From the NCBI GenBank assembly GCA_017379255.1, contig JAFNWZ010000090.1:1-23180 (forward strand): DNA of 23,180 nt, given 5' to 3'. Of this stretch, positions 1 to 8,496 are shown in pieces. The notes beneath the pieces are model-generated. The model saw only the letters and a list, made by a program, of their open reading frames with translations. It made no database searches and had not been told where the DNA came from. Both the position numbers and the translations under genes were made by a program. This stretch comes from Akkermansia sp. Lineage in GTDB: Bacteria > Verrucomicrobiota > Verrucomicrobiia > Verrucomicrobiales > Akkermansiaceae. Position 1 is the stretch's first letter. Each line of letters begins with the position of its first letter.

Positions 1-2258
1 CCCGCGCGATGATTGATGCCCTGGTGGCGCAGGAAGATAAGAATTTCTGGGTGCACAACGGTTTTGACCCGGTCGGTATTCTCCGTGCGGCAAAAGAAGC
101 CGCTGCAGCTGGTGGGCAGGCGAATCAGGGTGCATCCACCATTACGCAGCAACTGGCTCGAAATGCCTATGACCTGGAGCAGCGCACGATGGCTCGCGGC
201 GGCAGCCGCTATGAACGTAAGGTGGTGGAAATCTTCCTGGCCATGCGCATTGAGGAGAAGTACGAGAAACAGCAGATTCTCGAATTTTACATCAACCGCA
301 TTTATTTCGGCCGCGGGTATTATGGCATCCGCGCAGCTTCGCTCGGTTATTTTGGTAAGGAACCCGCAGACCTGACGGTGCGGGAGGCTGCCAGTATCGC
401 GGCTCTGATTAAAAATCCGGAAAATTACAACCCCGTGCGCAACCCTGAGCTGAACTGGCGCTGGCGCAACGACGTTATCGACCGCATGGAGCGAGCCGGT
501 ATGCTGACGGCAGGCGAAGCCGCCCGCCAGAAAGAAACCCCGCTGGGGCTGAATCCCAAACCGCTCAAGCGCAACACCTCTTTCCTGCATGCCATGGTGC
601 AGCAGCATGCCATTGATATTTTCCAGAATCCCGAGCGCGGTGAGGAAATTGTCAAGAGCCGGGGAATCAAGATATACACCACGATTGACAAGAAGATGCA
701 GGAGGCTGCAGAGCAGGCCCTGCGCGCGCAGTTGGAAAAAGTGGAGTCCCGGGAAGATTATACGCACGTGCGGTTCAGTGAAACCAGTGACCCCCGCTGC
801 GCCCAGCATCGTTATGTGGATGGTGCCGTCATGGCTGTGGATAACAACACGGGCGGGGTGCTGGCCTATGTGGGTGGCCGCAGCTTTGACCGCGATAACT
901 TCGATATCATTGAGAGCGGGCGGCGCTCAGTAGGCACAGCCATGCTACCGTTCCTGTATATGTGTGCCTTTGAGAACGGCTATTCACCGTGTTCCCGCTT
1001 GCTGGATGATGCGCTGGATAACCGCCTGGCCGGTATTGGCGGCTCTGAAGGTATACTGGGCGAATGGGGCATGGAGGTCGAGAAAGGACGCTATCTGGAT
1101 TCCATAACCCTGCGCCAGAGCCTCGAATGGTCCAAGATTGCCGCTTCTGCCCGCCTGGGTATTGCCCTGGGTTCTCACCCGACCAAAGGCGCGCGTTGCT
1201 TCCAGAACACACTCTCACAGGTTGGTATCACCCCGCCGCCCAGAAATCCGCACAGCACGGAATTGAAACCCCAGTATTACCCCCGCGTGTATCTGGGAAC
1301 AGAGCCGGTGTCGCTCAAGGAGGTGACAATGGCGTACACCGTGTTCCCGAATGGAGGCAAGCGCCCGATTGCTCCTTATGTCGTGAGCAAGATTACGGAT
1401 AGTAATGGCAAGATTCTCTGGGAGAATCCGCTGGCTGTAACTCACCGCATGGTGCGCAGCACCACGCCGTGCACGGCCTACCGCCTGCACAGCATCATGC
1501 GCGAATCCATGGAAAAAGGCTCGGCGCAGCGCGTGCGCCCGCTTCTGCCGGAGTCTTTCGGCGGTGCGGTCAAGACGGGAACCAACTATGATTTTTCTGA
1601 CAATGCCCTGTTCGGCTACACCAGCAGCTTCACCTGCGGCATCTGGATGGGGTATCTCAACGACCACCAGCCCATATATCCCCAGGCTTTTGGCTCAGAC
1701 ACCTGCGGCCCTGTGTATGCGGCCATTCTGGAATCTGCCAAGGGGCGTTATGAGGATACTCCCATTCCGGTTCCCCCGGATACAGAAGAGGTGGAAATCT
1801 GCCTGACCTCCGGCCAGATTGCCACAAATTTCTGCTTTGAGACGGTGACAAAGGACGGCAAGCCCGGCTATGTCCGTCCGACGTATCGCGAATATATTCC
1901 CAAGGGGGATGTGTCGATGGGGCAGTGCTCCATTCATGGAGATGGCAGTCCGTCTCTGCATGATTTCATGGAGGCGCATTCCGGGCACATGAATTCATCC
2001 CGCGTGCTGCAGATTGTGCCCGTGTTGCCGCGCAGCGCCGCGCTCATTGGAGAGGACCCCTACGACTGTGACCTGACACTTTCGCCCCGCTACCAAGATG
2101 CGGCAGATATAGCTGATACATCCAGCTCTGCGGAGGAGGTTGCGTCCCCCGCCGATGACAGCCCGGAGGAAGTGGAAAGCCCCGGTGTTGATACGGATAT
2201 GCAGCTGAATGCCCCTGCGCCCATGCGCCATCTGCCGCTCGTTCCGCTTCAAATCTGA
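1..2258 (+). CDS. Class A penicillin-binding protein (PBP1A-like), 5' end missing, transpeptidase motifs degraded
   Basis: This is the 3' part of a bifunctional murein synthase; the reading frame is open at the left edge, so the cytoplasmic tail, membrane anchor and first part of the glycosyltransferase (GT51) domain lie outside. Counting from the ATG at 9, GT51 motifs are clear: the catalytic Glu motif EDKNFW (8-13), GASTITQQLARN (41-52), RKVVE (70-74) and NRIYFGRGYYGI (96-107). The transpeptidase domain follows, but its motifs have changed. The place of SxxK, in the context RxxGSxxKP, reads T310-A-M-L313 before P314. The place of SxN reads S375-K-I377. Only K522-T-G524 survives. The C-terminal 60 or so residues are acidic, Ser/Pro-rich and probably disordered. 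The glycosyltransferase is likely active and the transpeptidase likely not. The next gene follows after 20 bases on the same strand, suggesting an operon. The family assignment is sure; the loss of transpeptidation is inferred from the missing nucleophile. Confidence 0.9.
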   Translation, partial: RAMIDALVAQEDKNFWVHNGFDPVGILRAAKEAAAAGGQANQGASTITQQLARNAYDLEQRTMARGGSRYERKVVEIFLAMRIEEKYEKQQILEFYINRIYFGRGYYGIRAASLGYFGKEPADLTVREAASIAALIKNPENYNPVRNPELNWRWRNDVIDRMERAGMLTAGEAARQKETPLGLNPKPLKRNTSFLHAMVQQHAIDIFQNPERGEEIVKSRGIKIYTTIDKKMQEAAEQALRAQLEKVESREDYTHVRFSETSDPRCAQHRYVDGAVMAVDNNTGGVLAYVGGRSFDRDNFDIIESGRRSVGTAMLPFLYMCAFENGYSPCSRLLDDALDNRLAGIGGSEGILGEWGMEVEKGRYLDSITLRQSLEWSKIAASARLGIALGSHPTKGARCFQNTLSQVGITPPPRNPHSTELKPQYYPRVYLGTEPVSLKEVTMAYTVFPNGGKRPIAPYVVSKITDSNGKILWENPLAVTHRMVRSTTPCTAYRLHSIMRESMEKGSAQRVRPLLPESFGGAVKTGTNYDFSDNALFGYTSSFTCGIWMGYLNDHQPIYPQAFGSDTCGPVYAAILESAKGRYEDTPIPVPPDTEEVEICLTSGQIATNFCFETVTKDGKPGYVRPTYREYIPKGDVSMGQCSIHGDGSPSLHDFMEAHSGHMNSSRVLQIVPVLPRSAALIGEDPYDCDLTLSPRYQDAADIADTSSSAEEVASPADDSPEEVESPGVDTDMQLNAPAPMRHLPLVPLQI

Positions 2259-2278
2259 TTTTCTTCCCGCTTTTCTGC

Positions 2279-3688
2279 ATGCAAATGGATTCTCTGACAC
2301 AAACGCTCGCTGCCACCCAGGAAAAGGCCTTTGAAATCAATATGGACAAAGGCGTGTACGGCGCCTTTGCTGAAATTGGTGCCGGGCAGGAGACCGCAAA
2401 CTGGTTTTTCCGTTCATCCGGCGCAGCCGGTACCGTGGCCAAGACTATTTCTGCTTATGATATGACCGTGAGCGATACGCTCTATGGCCAGGCTCGCCGC
2501 TATGTGTCGGAGGAGCGGCTCAAGCAGATGATGGATTACGAGTATTCCCAGCTTATCAACAGGTTAGGTGAGAAAAGGGGCGAGAATACCTGCTTCTTTT
2601 CATTCTGCAACACGGTAAAGGCCAAGGGATATCGCGATAACGGCCCGTGGTCTGCGTGGATTGGCGTGCGTTTTCAGCTCAAGCCCGGCCTGCCTCCCAG
2701 TGATTTTGTGATGCATGTGCGCCTGCTGGTGCCGGATCACGATGTCCAGATGCGAATTCTGGGGGTTCTGGGCGTAAACCTGCTGTATGCTTTGTTCTAC
2801 AAGCGCGACCGCATGGAGGAATTTGTGCGGAGCGTGGGTGATAATGTAGACCGCGAGTTTTACGAAATTGATTTCATGCGGTTCTCCGGGCACGGGTTCG
2901 GCATGTTCGATAACCGCATCCTGGCGCTGGAGCTGGTGCGCTCTGGATTGACGGAAGCAACGCTTCTCTGCCCGGATGGCACAGTGGCGCAGCCCGCAGA
3001 TTTCCTGTATAAGCGCCCGATTGTGCTGATGCGCGGCAGCTTCCGCCCACTTTGTGGTATTCATCTGGAAATGATGGATAGCGTGCGCAACAAGTTCCTG
3101 GAAAGCCTTCCGGCAGAGCAGCAGGGGCGTGTGGTGGATATCTGTGAAATCTCCCTCTCTAACCTTCTGCGCGGTGAGCAGGTGGATTTGCTGGAGTTCC
3201 TGGACCGCGTGGAAGCACTGGCGGCCGAGGGTAAAACGGTGATGGTGACGAATTTTGGCCGTTTCCACCGTCTTTCCCGCTTGCTGAGCCAATATACCAG
3301 CGAACCTGTGGCCATTGCCTTGTCCATCGGCCTGCTCAACGAAATCTTCAAGGATAAGTGGGCAGATACGCCCGGTGGTATTCTGGCCACCATGGGGCAG
3401 ATTTTCGTGAACAAGACCAAGTTCTACGTGACACCGTGGATTAACCGCACCACCGGTGAGTTTGTGACGGCAGGCACTTACAAAGCGCCTGAGAAATACC
3501 ACTACCTGTACCGCCACCTGCGCGAGACCGGCTGTATCGTGGAGGTGCCGTACTTCAACCAGAAGCTTTTGTTCCAGACTCCGCGGGATATTATACGCAT
3601 GATTAAGACCGGCGATGAAAAGTGGCGTGAATACGTGCCTGCATCTGCAGAGCGTATGGTGGAGCATATCATGGAGGAGGAGAAATGA
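2279..3688 (+). CDS. Conserved uncharacterised protein, translationally coupled to sufS
   Basis: This 469-residue soluble protein has no signal peptide or membrane segment. The N-terminal block (residues 16-70: MDKGVYGAFAEIGAGQE, then AKTISAYDMTVSD) matches, from memory, a widespread conserved family found in several phyla. Automatic pipelines often give that family misleading names such as TonB-dependent receptor or nicotinate-nucleotide adenylyltransferase; nothing in the sequence resembles a beta-barrel or a HIGH-type nucleotidyltransferase. Other conserved-looking blocks are ILGVLGVNLLYALFY near 160-174 and VLMRGSFRPLCGIHLEM near 248-264. I do not know its function. Its stop overlaps the sufS start (ATGA at 3685-3688), so the two proteins are probably made together, suggesting a role near Fe-S or sulfur metabolism. 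ATG 2285 (M3) is an alternative start; neither has a clear ribosome binding site. Confidence 0.85.
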   Translation: MQMDSLTQTLAATQEKAFEINMDKGVYGAFAEIGAGQETANWFFRSSGAAGTVAKTISAYDMTVSDTLYGQARRYVSEERLKQMMDYEYSQLINRLGEKRGENTCFFSFCNTVKAKGYRDNGPWSAWIGVRFQLKPGLPPSDFVMHVRLLVPDHDVQMRILGVLGVNLLYALFYKRDRMEEFVRSVGDNVDREFYEIDFMRFSGHGFGMFDNRILALELVRSGLTEATLLCPDGTVAQPADFLYKRPIVLMRGSFRPLCGIHLEMMDSVRNKFLESLPAEQQGRVVDICEISLSNLLRGEQVDLLEFLDRVEALAAEGKTVMVTNFGRFHRLSRLLSQYTSEPVAIALSIGLLNEIFKDKWADTPGGILATMGQIFVNKTKFYVTPWINRTTGEFVTAGTYKAPEKYHYLYRHLRETGCIVEVPYFNQKLLFQTPRDIIRMIKTGDEKWREYVPASAERMVEHIMEEEK

Positions 3689-4899
3689 CGAATTACCGGA
3701 ACGATTTTCCCATTCTGGAAGCAAAAATCGGCAAGCGTCCCTTGATTTATCTGGACAATGCCGCGACGACCCAGAAGCCGGCCTGTGTGCTGGAGGCGGC
3801 TCGCCGTTATTATGAAGCGCAGAATTCCAACATTCATCGCGGTGCTCATTACTTGAGCCGCGTTGCGACAGAAGAACACGAGAACGCCCGCTCCACCGTG
3901 GCAGATTTTCTGCACGCCGCCAGTGCGAGTGAGGTGATTTTCACCAGTGGCTGCACGGCGGGCATCAATCTGGTGTCCCAGACGCTGGCGCTTTCCGGCA
4001 TGCTGAGTGCCGGGGATGAAATCCTGGTGAGTACGGATGCCCACCACTCCAACATCGTGCCCTGGCAGATGTTGTGCGAACGCACGGGTGCAGTGTTGCG
4101 TCCCGTGCCGCTTACTCCAGAGCTCCGGTTTGACATGCAGGCCTACCACCGTTTGCTCAGCCCCCGCACCCGTCTGGTGGCTGTGCCGTATATTTCCAAC
4201 GCGCTGGGGGCGGTTAACCCGGTGCGTGAGATTATTGCCGATGCCCGGCGCAACAACCCGGATTGTCTGGTGCTGGTGGACGGCGCGCAGAGCACGGCGC
4301 ACCTGCCGGTGAATGTGCAGGAGCTGGATTGCGATTTCTACGTGTTCTCCGGGCATAAGGTGTATGCGCCTACGGGAACGGGTGCTCTCTGGGGGCGCGA
4401 AGCGTTGCTGGAGCAACTGCCCCCCTGGCAGGGCGGTGGCGAAATGATCAGCGAAGTGAGTTTCGAGCAAACTACCTACAATACCCTCCCGTTCAAGTAT
4501 GAAGCCGGTACGCCCAACATCTGCGGCAATATCGTGCTGGCAGAAGCACTCCGCTATGTGCAGGGAATCGGGCTGGAGGCGATAGACGCTCATGAAATGG
4601 CGCTCACGCAGCGCATGTACGACGGCCTGCAGGAACTCGGCGTCAACATCCTCGGCACACGAGAGCAGCGCGGGGCACTCATCTCCATCACTGTACCGGG
4701 AGTTCATCATTACGACCTCGGCACGCTGCTCGACCAGATGGGGATTGCCGTGCGCACGGGGCATCATTGCTGCCAGCCTTTCATGCAGTCGCTGGGCATC
4801 ACCGGCACCACCCGTTACTCCTTCGCCTTATATAATACGATGGAGGAAGTGGAAACCGCTCTTTCTGCCACATCCCGGGCGCTGGATATGCTGCGTTAA
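3685..4899 (+). CDS. sufS: Cysteine desulfurase, SufS type
   Basis: This 404-residue PLP enzyme removes sulfur from L-cysteine as a persulfide for Fe-S cluster assembly in the cytoplasm. The fold-type I aminotransferase core is complete: LDNAATTQKP (23-32), AHHSN with the PLP-stacking His (119-123), DGAQS (199-203), the Schiff-base Lys in SGHKVYAPTGTGALWG (K225) and the group II active-site Cys in RTGHHCCQPF (C362, followed by a second Cys). The RTGHHC arrangement is that of SufS rather than IscS. The usual TRGTTEAINLVA segment reads TSGCTAGINLVS here. No sufBCD, sufE or sufU genes are visible in the window. The start overlaps the upstream stop by four bases (ATGA). The TAA interlocks with the recF stop on the other strand. 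Confidence 0.95.
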   Translation: MTNYRNDFPILEAKIGKRPLIYLDNAATTQKPACVLEAARRYYEAQNSNIHRGAHYLSRVATEEHENARSTVADFLHAASASEVIFTSGCTAGINLVSQTLALSGMLSAGDEILVSTDAHHSNIVPWQMLCERTGAVLRPVPLTPELRFDMQAYHRLLSPRTRLVAVPYISNALGAVNPVREIIADARRNNPDCLVLVDGAQSTAHLPVNVQELDCDFYVFSGHKVYAPTGTGALWGREALLEQLPPWQGGGEMISEVSFEQTTYNTLPFKYEAGTPNICGNIVLAEALRYVQGIGLEAIDAHEMALTQRMYDGLQELGVNILGTREQRGALISITVPGVHHYDLGTLLDQMGIAVRTGHHCCQPFMQSLGITGTTRYSFALYNTMEEVETALSATSRALDMLR

Positions 4900-5951
4900 G
4901 TGAGCAGCGCTGCGCCTTGCACCTGTTGAACGGGGAGCGAAAGCGGCATGCCACCCACCCAGTCCAGATTGGTGGTGGTGATGAATACCTGTGATTCTTC
5001 CGGCAGCTGCTGGAGCAGCGCCCGGCGTCTTTCGGTGTCCAGCTCCCCGAAAATATCATCTATCAACAGAATCGGAGCGCGGCCGGTTTCTTCCTGAAGC
5101 ATGGCACCCTGCGCCATCTGCAGGGCTATGGCCAGCGTTCGCTGCTGCCCTTCAGAGGCGAACTCCGCGGCGTTCATGCCCCCTATCAGCAGGGAAAAAT
5201 CGTCCCGGTGCGGGCCGACAGTGGTGAATCCGGCCCGTTCATCTGCCTGCAGGCTGGCCTCCAGTGCAGCGGCCAGAGCCTGGCTGGTGGAGGAGGGGGT
5301 GTAGCGCAGCAAGACTTGTTCTGCACCGCCGGAAATGCTGCGGTGCAGGTGGGCAATGTGCGGGTGCAGCCGCTCCAGTAACTGGTGGCGCAGCTGTATG
5401 ATGATTGCTCCATGCTGCGCCAGGAGTGCCGCATAACTGCGCAGGGTTGCCTGGCTGCGGCGCGGGTGGCGGAGCAGGGCATTACGGCTTTTGAGCGCTT
5501 TGCGGTATGCCTGCAGCGCCTTGCGGTAAACCGGGTGCCACTGGCTGCCCAGGAAGTCTAGGTAGCGGCGGCGTTCCTCTGCCGGGCCGTTTACCAGCCC
5601 CATATCGCTGTTGGCCAGCCAGGTGACTGGCAGCGTATCGGCCAGAAAGTCGGCATAATCGCGGCGTTCTGCGCCGTTGACTTGCAGGTTGAGCTTGCGC
5701 TCTGCCCAGACCAGCCTCCGGGTGTGGGCTTCCGTCTCCAGAGAAATGCCGAACTGGCCGCTGCCCATGCGCGCCAGCTTGTCCATTCTGCTGGTGCGGG
5801 GGCTGTGCAGGGTGAGGGCAAAGCAGATAGCCTCCATGAGGCTGGTTTTTCCCTGCGCGTTTGCCCCTAGTAGAATGGCACCCTCTGCCGGAATATTCCA
5901 GCGGAGGGTGCTGTAACAGCGGAAATTGCTCAGGCGCAGGTTGGTGAGCAT
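4896..5951 (-). CDS. recF: DNA replication and repair protein RecF
   Basis: RecF is an SMC-like ATPase that loads RecA at single-strand gaps with RecO and RecR. Using the ATG at 5951 (MLTNLRLSNFRCY, the canonical RecF N-terminus) gives 351 residues, close to the usual length. Seen are Walker A LLGANAQGKTS (about 27-37, K35), the central RRRYLDFLGSQ block typical of RecF, VGPHRDD (245-251), the ABC signature SEGQQRTLA (about 266-274) and Walker B LLIDDIFGELD (295-305). The frame is open further upstream to 6029, but that start would overlap plsC and adds no conserved sequence. It follows plsC after 13 bases and is probably the last gene of cmk-plsC-recF, not beside dnaN or gyrB as in many bacteria. 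Its stop interlocks with that of sufS. Confidence 0.95.
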   Translation of the reverse strand: MLTNLRLSNFRCYSTLRWNIPAEGAILLGANAQGKTSLMEAICFALTLHSPRTSRMDKLARMGSGQFGISLETEAHTRRLVWAERKLNLQVNGAERRDYADFLADTLPVTWLANSDMGLVNGPAEERRRYLDFLGSQWHPVYRKALQAYRKALKSRNALLRHPRRSQATLRSYAALLAQHGAIIIQLRHQLLERLHPHIAHLHRSISGGAEQVLLRYTPSSTSQALAAALEASLQADERAGFTTVGPHRDDFSLLIGGMNAAEFASEGQQRTLAIALQMAQGAMLQEETGRAPILLIDDIFGELDTERRRALLQQLPEESQVFITTTNLDWVGGMPLSLPVQQVQGAALLT

Positions 5952-5964
5952 GGGGGCTGGTGAA

Positions 5965-6591
5965 TCAAACCTCGGTGGGCAGGGCGCGGATGGCATCCAT
6001 GATCTTCTTGCCGATGGCGCGCTGGGCATCGCGCCCCTTGGCCTTGAGTTCCTCCGGCGTGAACTGGATGGGGTCTCCCACAGAGAGGGTGATGGGGCGG
6101 AACTTCAGCTTGCTGCTGTGAATGGGCAGGCAGTCATACGCGCCTTCGATGCGCACCGGTTGCACCGGCACGGTGGCCAGCTTGCTCAGAATGAGACCAA
6201 TGCCGGGCATGGCATCGTGAATCTGGCCATCCGGGCAGCGGGAGCCTTCGGGGAAGATGACGATGCGGCCACCGTTCTTCACGGTGCGCAGCACCTGAAT
6301 GATGCTGGCGGGGTCGGGGCGGGTCTGGTCCACGGGAATTGTGTTGCAGTACGGCAAGGCCTGCTTGAGGCCGGGAGCGTCAAAGAGGGTCTTGCGGGCC
6401 AGGAAGAATACTTCGTTGCGGTAGAGGGAGCCGATGAGGGGCGGATCGAGGAAGCTCTGGTGGTTGGCCACTATCAGGCAGGGGCCTTCCTCGATGAGCT
6501 TTTCGCGGTTAATAACCTTCAGGTTGAAGAATGAGTTGAAGAAGCAACTCGCAGTACCACGGATGGTGAGGTAGAGTAGGGAACGGTTCAT
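5965..6591 (-). CDS. plsC: 1-acyl-sn-glycerol-3-phosphate acyltransferase (PlsC family)
   Basis: This 208-residue membrane-associated acyltransferase probably converts lysophosphatidic acid to phosphatidic acid in phospholipid synthesis. The catalytic HX4D motif is in NHQSFLDP (43-50, H44 and D49), the acceptor-binding motif is FPEGSR (113-118), and the later VPVQPVRIEGA block matches motif IV of the family. The N-terminal 25 residues are hydrophobic and may associate with the membrane. It lies between cmk (18-base gap) and recF (13-base gap). A cmk-plsC pairing is common in other bacteria. The exact acyl acceptor cannot be read from the sequence. Confidence 0.9.
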   Translation of the reverse strand: MNRSLLYLTIRGTASCFFNSFFNLKVINREKLIEEGPCLIVANHQSFLDPPLIGSLYRNEVFFLARKTLFDAPGLKQALPYCNTIPVDQTRPDPASIIQVLRTVKNGGRIVIFPEGSRCPDGQIHDAMPGIGLILSKLATVPVQPVRIEGAYDCLPIHSSKLKFRPITLSVGDPIQFTPEELKAKGRDAQRAIGKKIMDAIRALPTEV

Positions 6592-6609
6592 GGTGAGAAA
6601 AAGCTTGAA

Positions 6610-7254
6610 TTAGCAGGCGGCAAGTTTGGTGCGGATGTCGGTGGCAATGAACGCAACCACCTGTTCGATGCTCATTTCAGACGTGTCTACCAGCATGGCG
6701 TCATCTGCCTGCTTGAGCGGGGCGCAGGCGCGCTGGGAGTCTTTGCGGTCACGCTCGGCAATGGAATCGGTGATGCCTTCTGCCGCGCGGCGGGCGGCGC
6801 GCACTTCCTCAGAAGCTGTCACAAAGTATTTGTACCTGGAATCCGGGAACACAACGGTGCCGATATCGCGGCCTTCCATCACCACAGCTTCGCGGGTGTT
6901 GTACTCGCGCTGCTTCTCCACCAGCAGGGCGCGCACGGCCGGAATGGAGGCAATGGCGGAAACATTGTCATTGGTGCTCTTTTCGGTGAGCTCGGTGGTC
7001 AGCACGCGGCCCTCATACACAACGGTGGAGTTCGAACCATCCTTGCCGAAACTCAGCGGGATGCCGGGCAGCAGGGCTTCTACGGCTGCCGTGTCTGCCG
7101 GGTTAACACCTTGTTGCAAGGTGTACCAGGTAACGGCACGATACATGGCACCCGTGTTGATGAATGTAAACCCAAGCTCCTTGGCAATGAGTTTTGCCAC
7201 GGTGGATTTGCCGGAAGCAGCGGGGCCGTCAATGGCGATGGCTGGAGGATTCAT
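6610..7254 (-). CDS. cmk: Cytidylate kinase
   Basis: Cmk phosphorylates CMP and dCMP with ATP, in the cytoplasm, for nucleic acid and phospholipid precursor supply. The 214-residue protein has the P-loop DGPAASGKST (9-18, K16), the substrate region NTGAMYRAVTWY, EGRDIGTVVFP, and the Cmk signature RDRKDSQRACAPLKQADDA. Length and motifs are those of the bacterial family. It is the first gene of the cmk-plsC-recF operon. A good promoter sits so close to the ATG that the message would have a leader of only about 4 bases, and there is no Shine-Dalgarno sequence before the start. Confidence 0.96.
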   Translation of the reverse strand: MNPPAIAIDGPAASGKSTVAKLIAKELGFTFINTGAMYRAVTWYTLQQGVNPADTAAVEALLPGIPLSFGKDGSNSTVVYEGRVLTTELTEKSTNDNVSAIASIPAVRALLVEKQREYNTREAVVMEGRDIGTVVFPDSRYKYFVTASEEVRAARRAAEGITDSIAERDRKDSQRACAPLKQADDAMLVDTSEMSIEQVVAFIATDIRTKLAAC

Positions 7255-7264
7255 ACTTGCGCGT

Positions 7265-7293
7265 ATTATAGTGTTTTTTTCCGGCCGTGTCGA
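7265..7293 (-). promoter_or_regulatory. Sigma-70-type promoter of cmk-plsC-recF
   Basis: Reading the minus strand, TCGACA (7293-7288), a 17-base spacer and a perfect TATAAT (7270-7265) stand upstream of cmk. The -10 box ends 10 bases before the cmk ATG, so the predicted transcription start is about 4 bases before the start codon. The match to consensus and the spacing are strong; no expression data are available. Confidence 0.7.
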
Positions 7294-7385
7294 GCAAAAA
7301 CGCAGTCAGAACCCCTGCTCGGCGCGGGTGGGGGGAATTGTCCGGGCGGGTGACGAACAAAATGGGAAACTGAAACATTTTGGGC

Positions 7386-7415
7386 TTGTGGACAGCATCG
7401 GGGAAATGGTAAATT
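7386..7415 (+). promoter_or_regulatory. Possible promoter of the amidase pair
   Basis: TTGTGG (7386-7391) and TAAATT (7410-7415) are separated by 18 bases, upstream of the amidase ATG at 7432. Just upstream lies a 7-base inverted repeat, CAAAATG (7358-7364) and CATTTTG (7376-7382), which could be an operator. The boxes match the consensus only moderately, and TATAGG at 7424-7429 is a competing -10. Confidence 0.3.
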
Positions 7416-7431
7416 ATGGGTGCTATAGGGA

Positions 7432-8496
7432 ATGAGACAATACCTGCGATACCTCCAGACTCTGTTGCTGGCGCTGCTGCTGTGCCAGCCCGGTGTCCTT
7501 TGCGCCCAGGGAACGTGGGCTGTGTCGGAAATAGGCGGGGTTGAGTATGTAAAACTCAGTGATGTCTGGCGTTTCTACCGCTTCTCGCCCAAAAAAGGCC
7601 GCCCCGGTTGCGTTTCCTACGGCAGTGGTAAGCATGTGGTCTCGCTCAAGGCGAACCAGCAGGATTTCTATGTGAATAACTACCGCTATGTGCTTTCCCA
7701 CCCGGTGCGTGAGGCAGGGGGGGAACTCATGATTTCCTCTGTTGATATGCGCAAGCTTGTTGACCCGGTGCTTCGTCCGCGTTTTTCGGCGCAGAATCGT
7801 TTGCGCACGGTGGTGATAGACCCCGGCCACGGCGGGCACGATGCCGGCGCGGTGAGCGCTTATGCTAAGGAAAAAGATTTGAACCTGGCGGTGGCACGCA
7901 AGCTGCGCTCCATGCTGGAAAACCAGGGATACCGCGTGGTGATGACCCGGGATGCTGATTATTTCCTGACGTTGCAGCAGCGTGTGGCCATAGCCAACAG
8001 TGTTCCTGATTCCGTGTTTGTGAGCATACATCACAATTCCGGTCGCCGCGCTGCCAGTGGAATTGAGACCTTTACGCTGGCTCCGCAGGGAACCACCTCT
8101 CCCTTTGCCCGTTCCCGGAGGTTTGATGACCTGGCCGGTAACAACCAGGACAGCGAGAATATTGCCCTCGCAACAGCCGTGCACAGCCGGGCTATCCGCA
8201 GTTCGGGCGCCATTGACCGTGGTATTCAGCGGGCTCGCTTTTCGGTGCTCTGCACCATTAACCGCCCCGCGATTCTGTTTGAAGGAGGTTTTGTCTCCAA
8301 TCCGGAGGAATGCCGCAAGATGGCCACAGGTGCTTATCAGAACCTGCTGGCGCACAGTATCTGCCAGGGCATAGTCGCCTATAATAACACCGTGTGCAAA
8401 CCCGCACGCAAGGTAGCGGCCGCTACTTCTGGTTCCGGGCGTGTGCGCACCAGTATGTCCGGGTCTCGCGTGAGCTCCTATTCCAGAGAAAAGTGA
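7432..8496 (+). CDS. Secreted N-acetylmuramoyl-L-alanine amidase (Amidase_3)
   Basis: This 354-residue exported zinc amidase should cleave the amide bond between MurNAc and the stem peptide, for cell separation or wall turnover. A signal peptide covers residues 1-25 (LLLALLLCQPGVLCAQ). An N-terminal domain of about 85 residues follows (SEIGGVEYVKLSDVWRFY...). The Amidase_3 domain starts near 125 with VVIDPGHGGHDAGA. All four expected metal or catalytic residues are visible: H133, E147 (KEKDLNLAVA), H200 (SIHHNS) and E284 (ILFEGGFVSN). The TRDAD...RVAIAN block is normal. The C-terminal 30 residues are Ser/Arg/Lys-rich. Its stop overlaps the start of a second amidase by one base (TGATG at 8494-8498), and the two share the same N-terminal domain, so they arose by tandem duplication. 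Confidence 0.92.
   Translation: MRQYLRYLQTLLLALLLCQPGVLCAQGTWAVSEIGGVEYVKLSDVWRFYRFSPKKGRPGCVSYGSGKHVVSLKANQQDFYVNNYRYVLSHPVREAGGELMISSVDMRKLVDPVLRPRFSAQNRLRTVVIDPGHGGHDAGAVSAYAKEKDLNLAVARKLRSMLENQGYRVVMTRDADYFLTLQQRVAIANSVPDSVFVSIHHNSGRRAASGIETFTLAPQGTTSPFARSRRFDDLAGNNQDSENIALATAVHSRAIRSSGAIDRGIQRARFSVLCTINRPAILFEGGFVSNPEECRKMATGAYQNLLAHSICQGIVAYNNTVCKPARKVAAATSGSGRVRTSMSGSRVSSYSREK

Noticed and set aside
2600..3724. Long minus-strand open frame
   Set aside because: It lies opposite the uncharacterised coding gene, has no domain logic and is rich in His, Gln and Ala typical of antisense translation.
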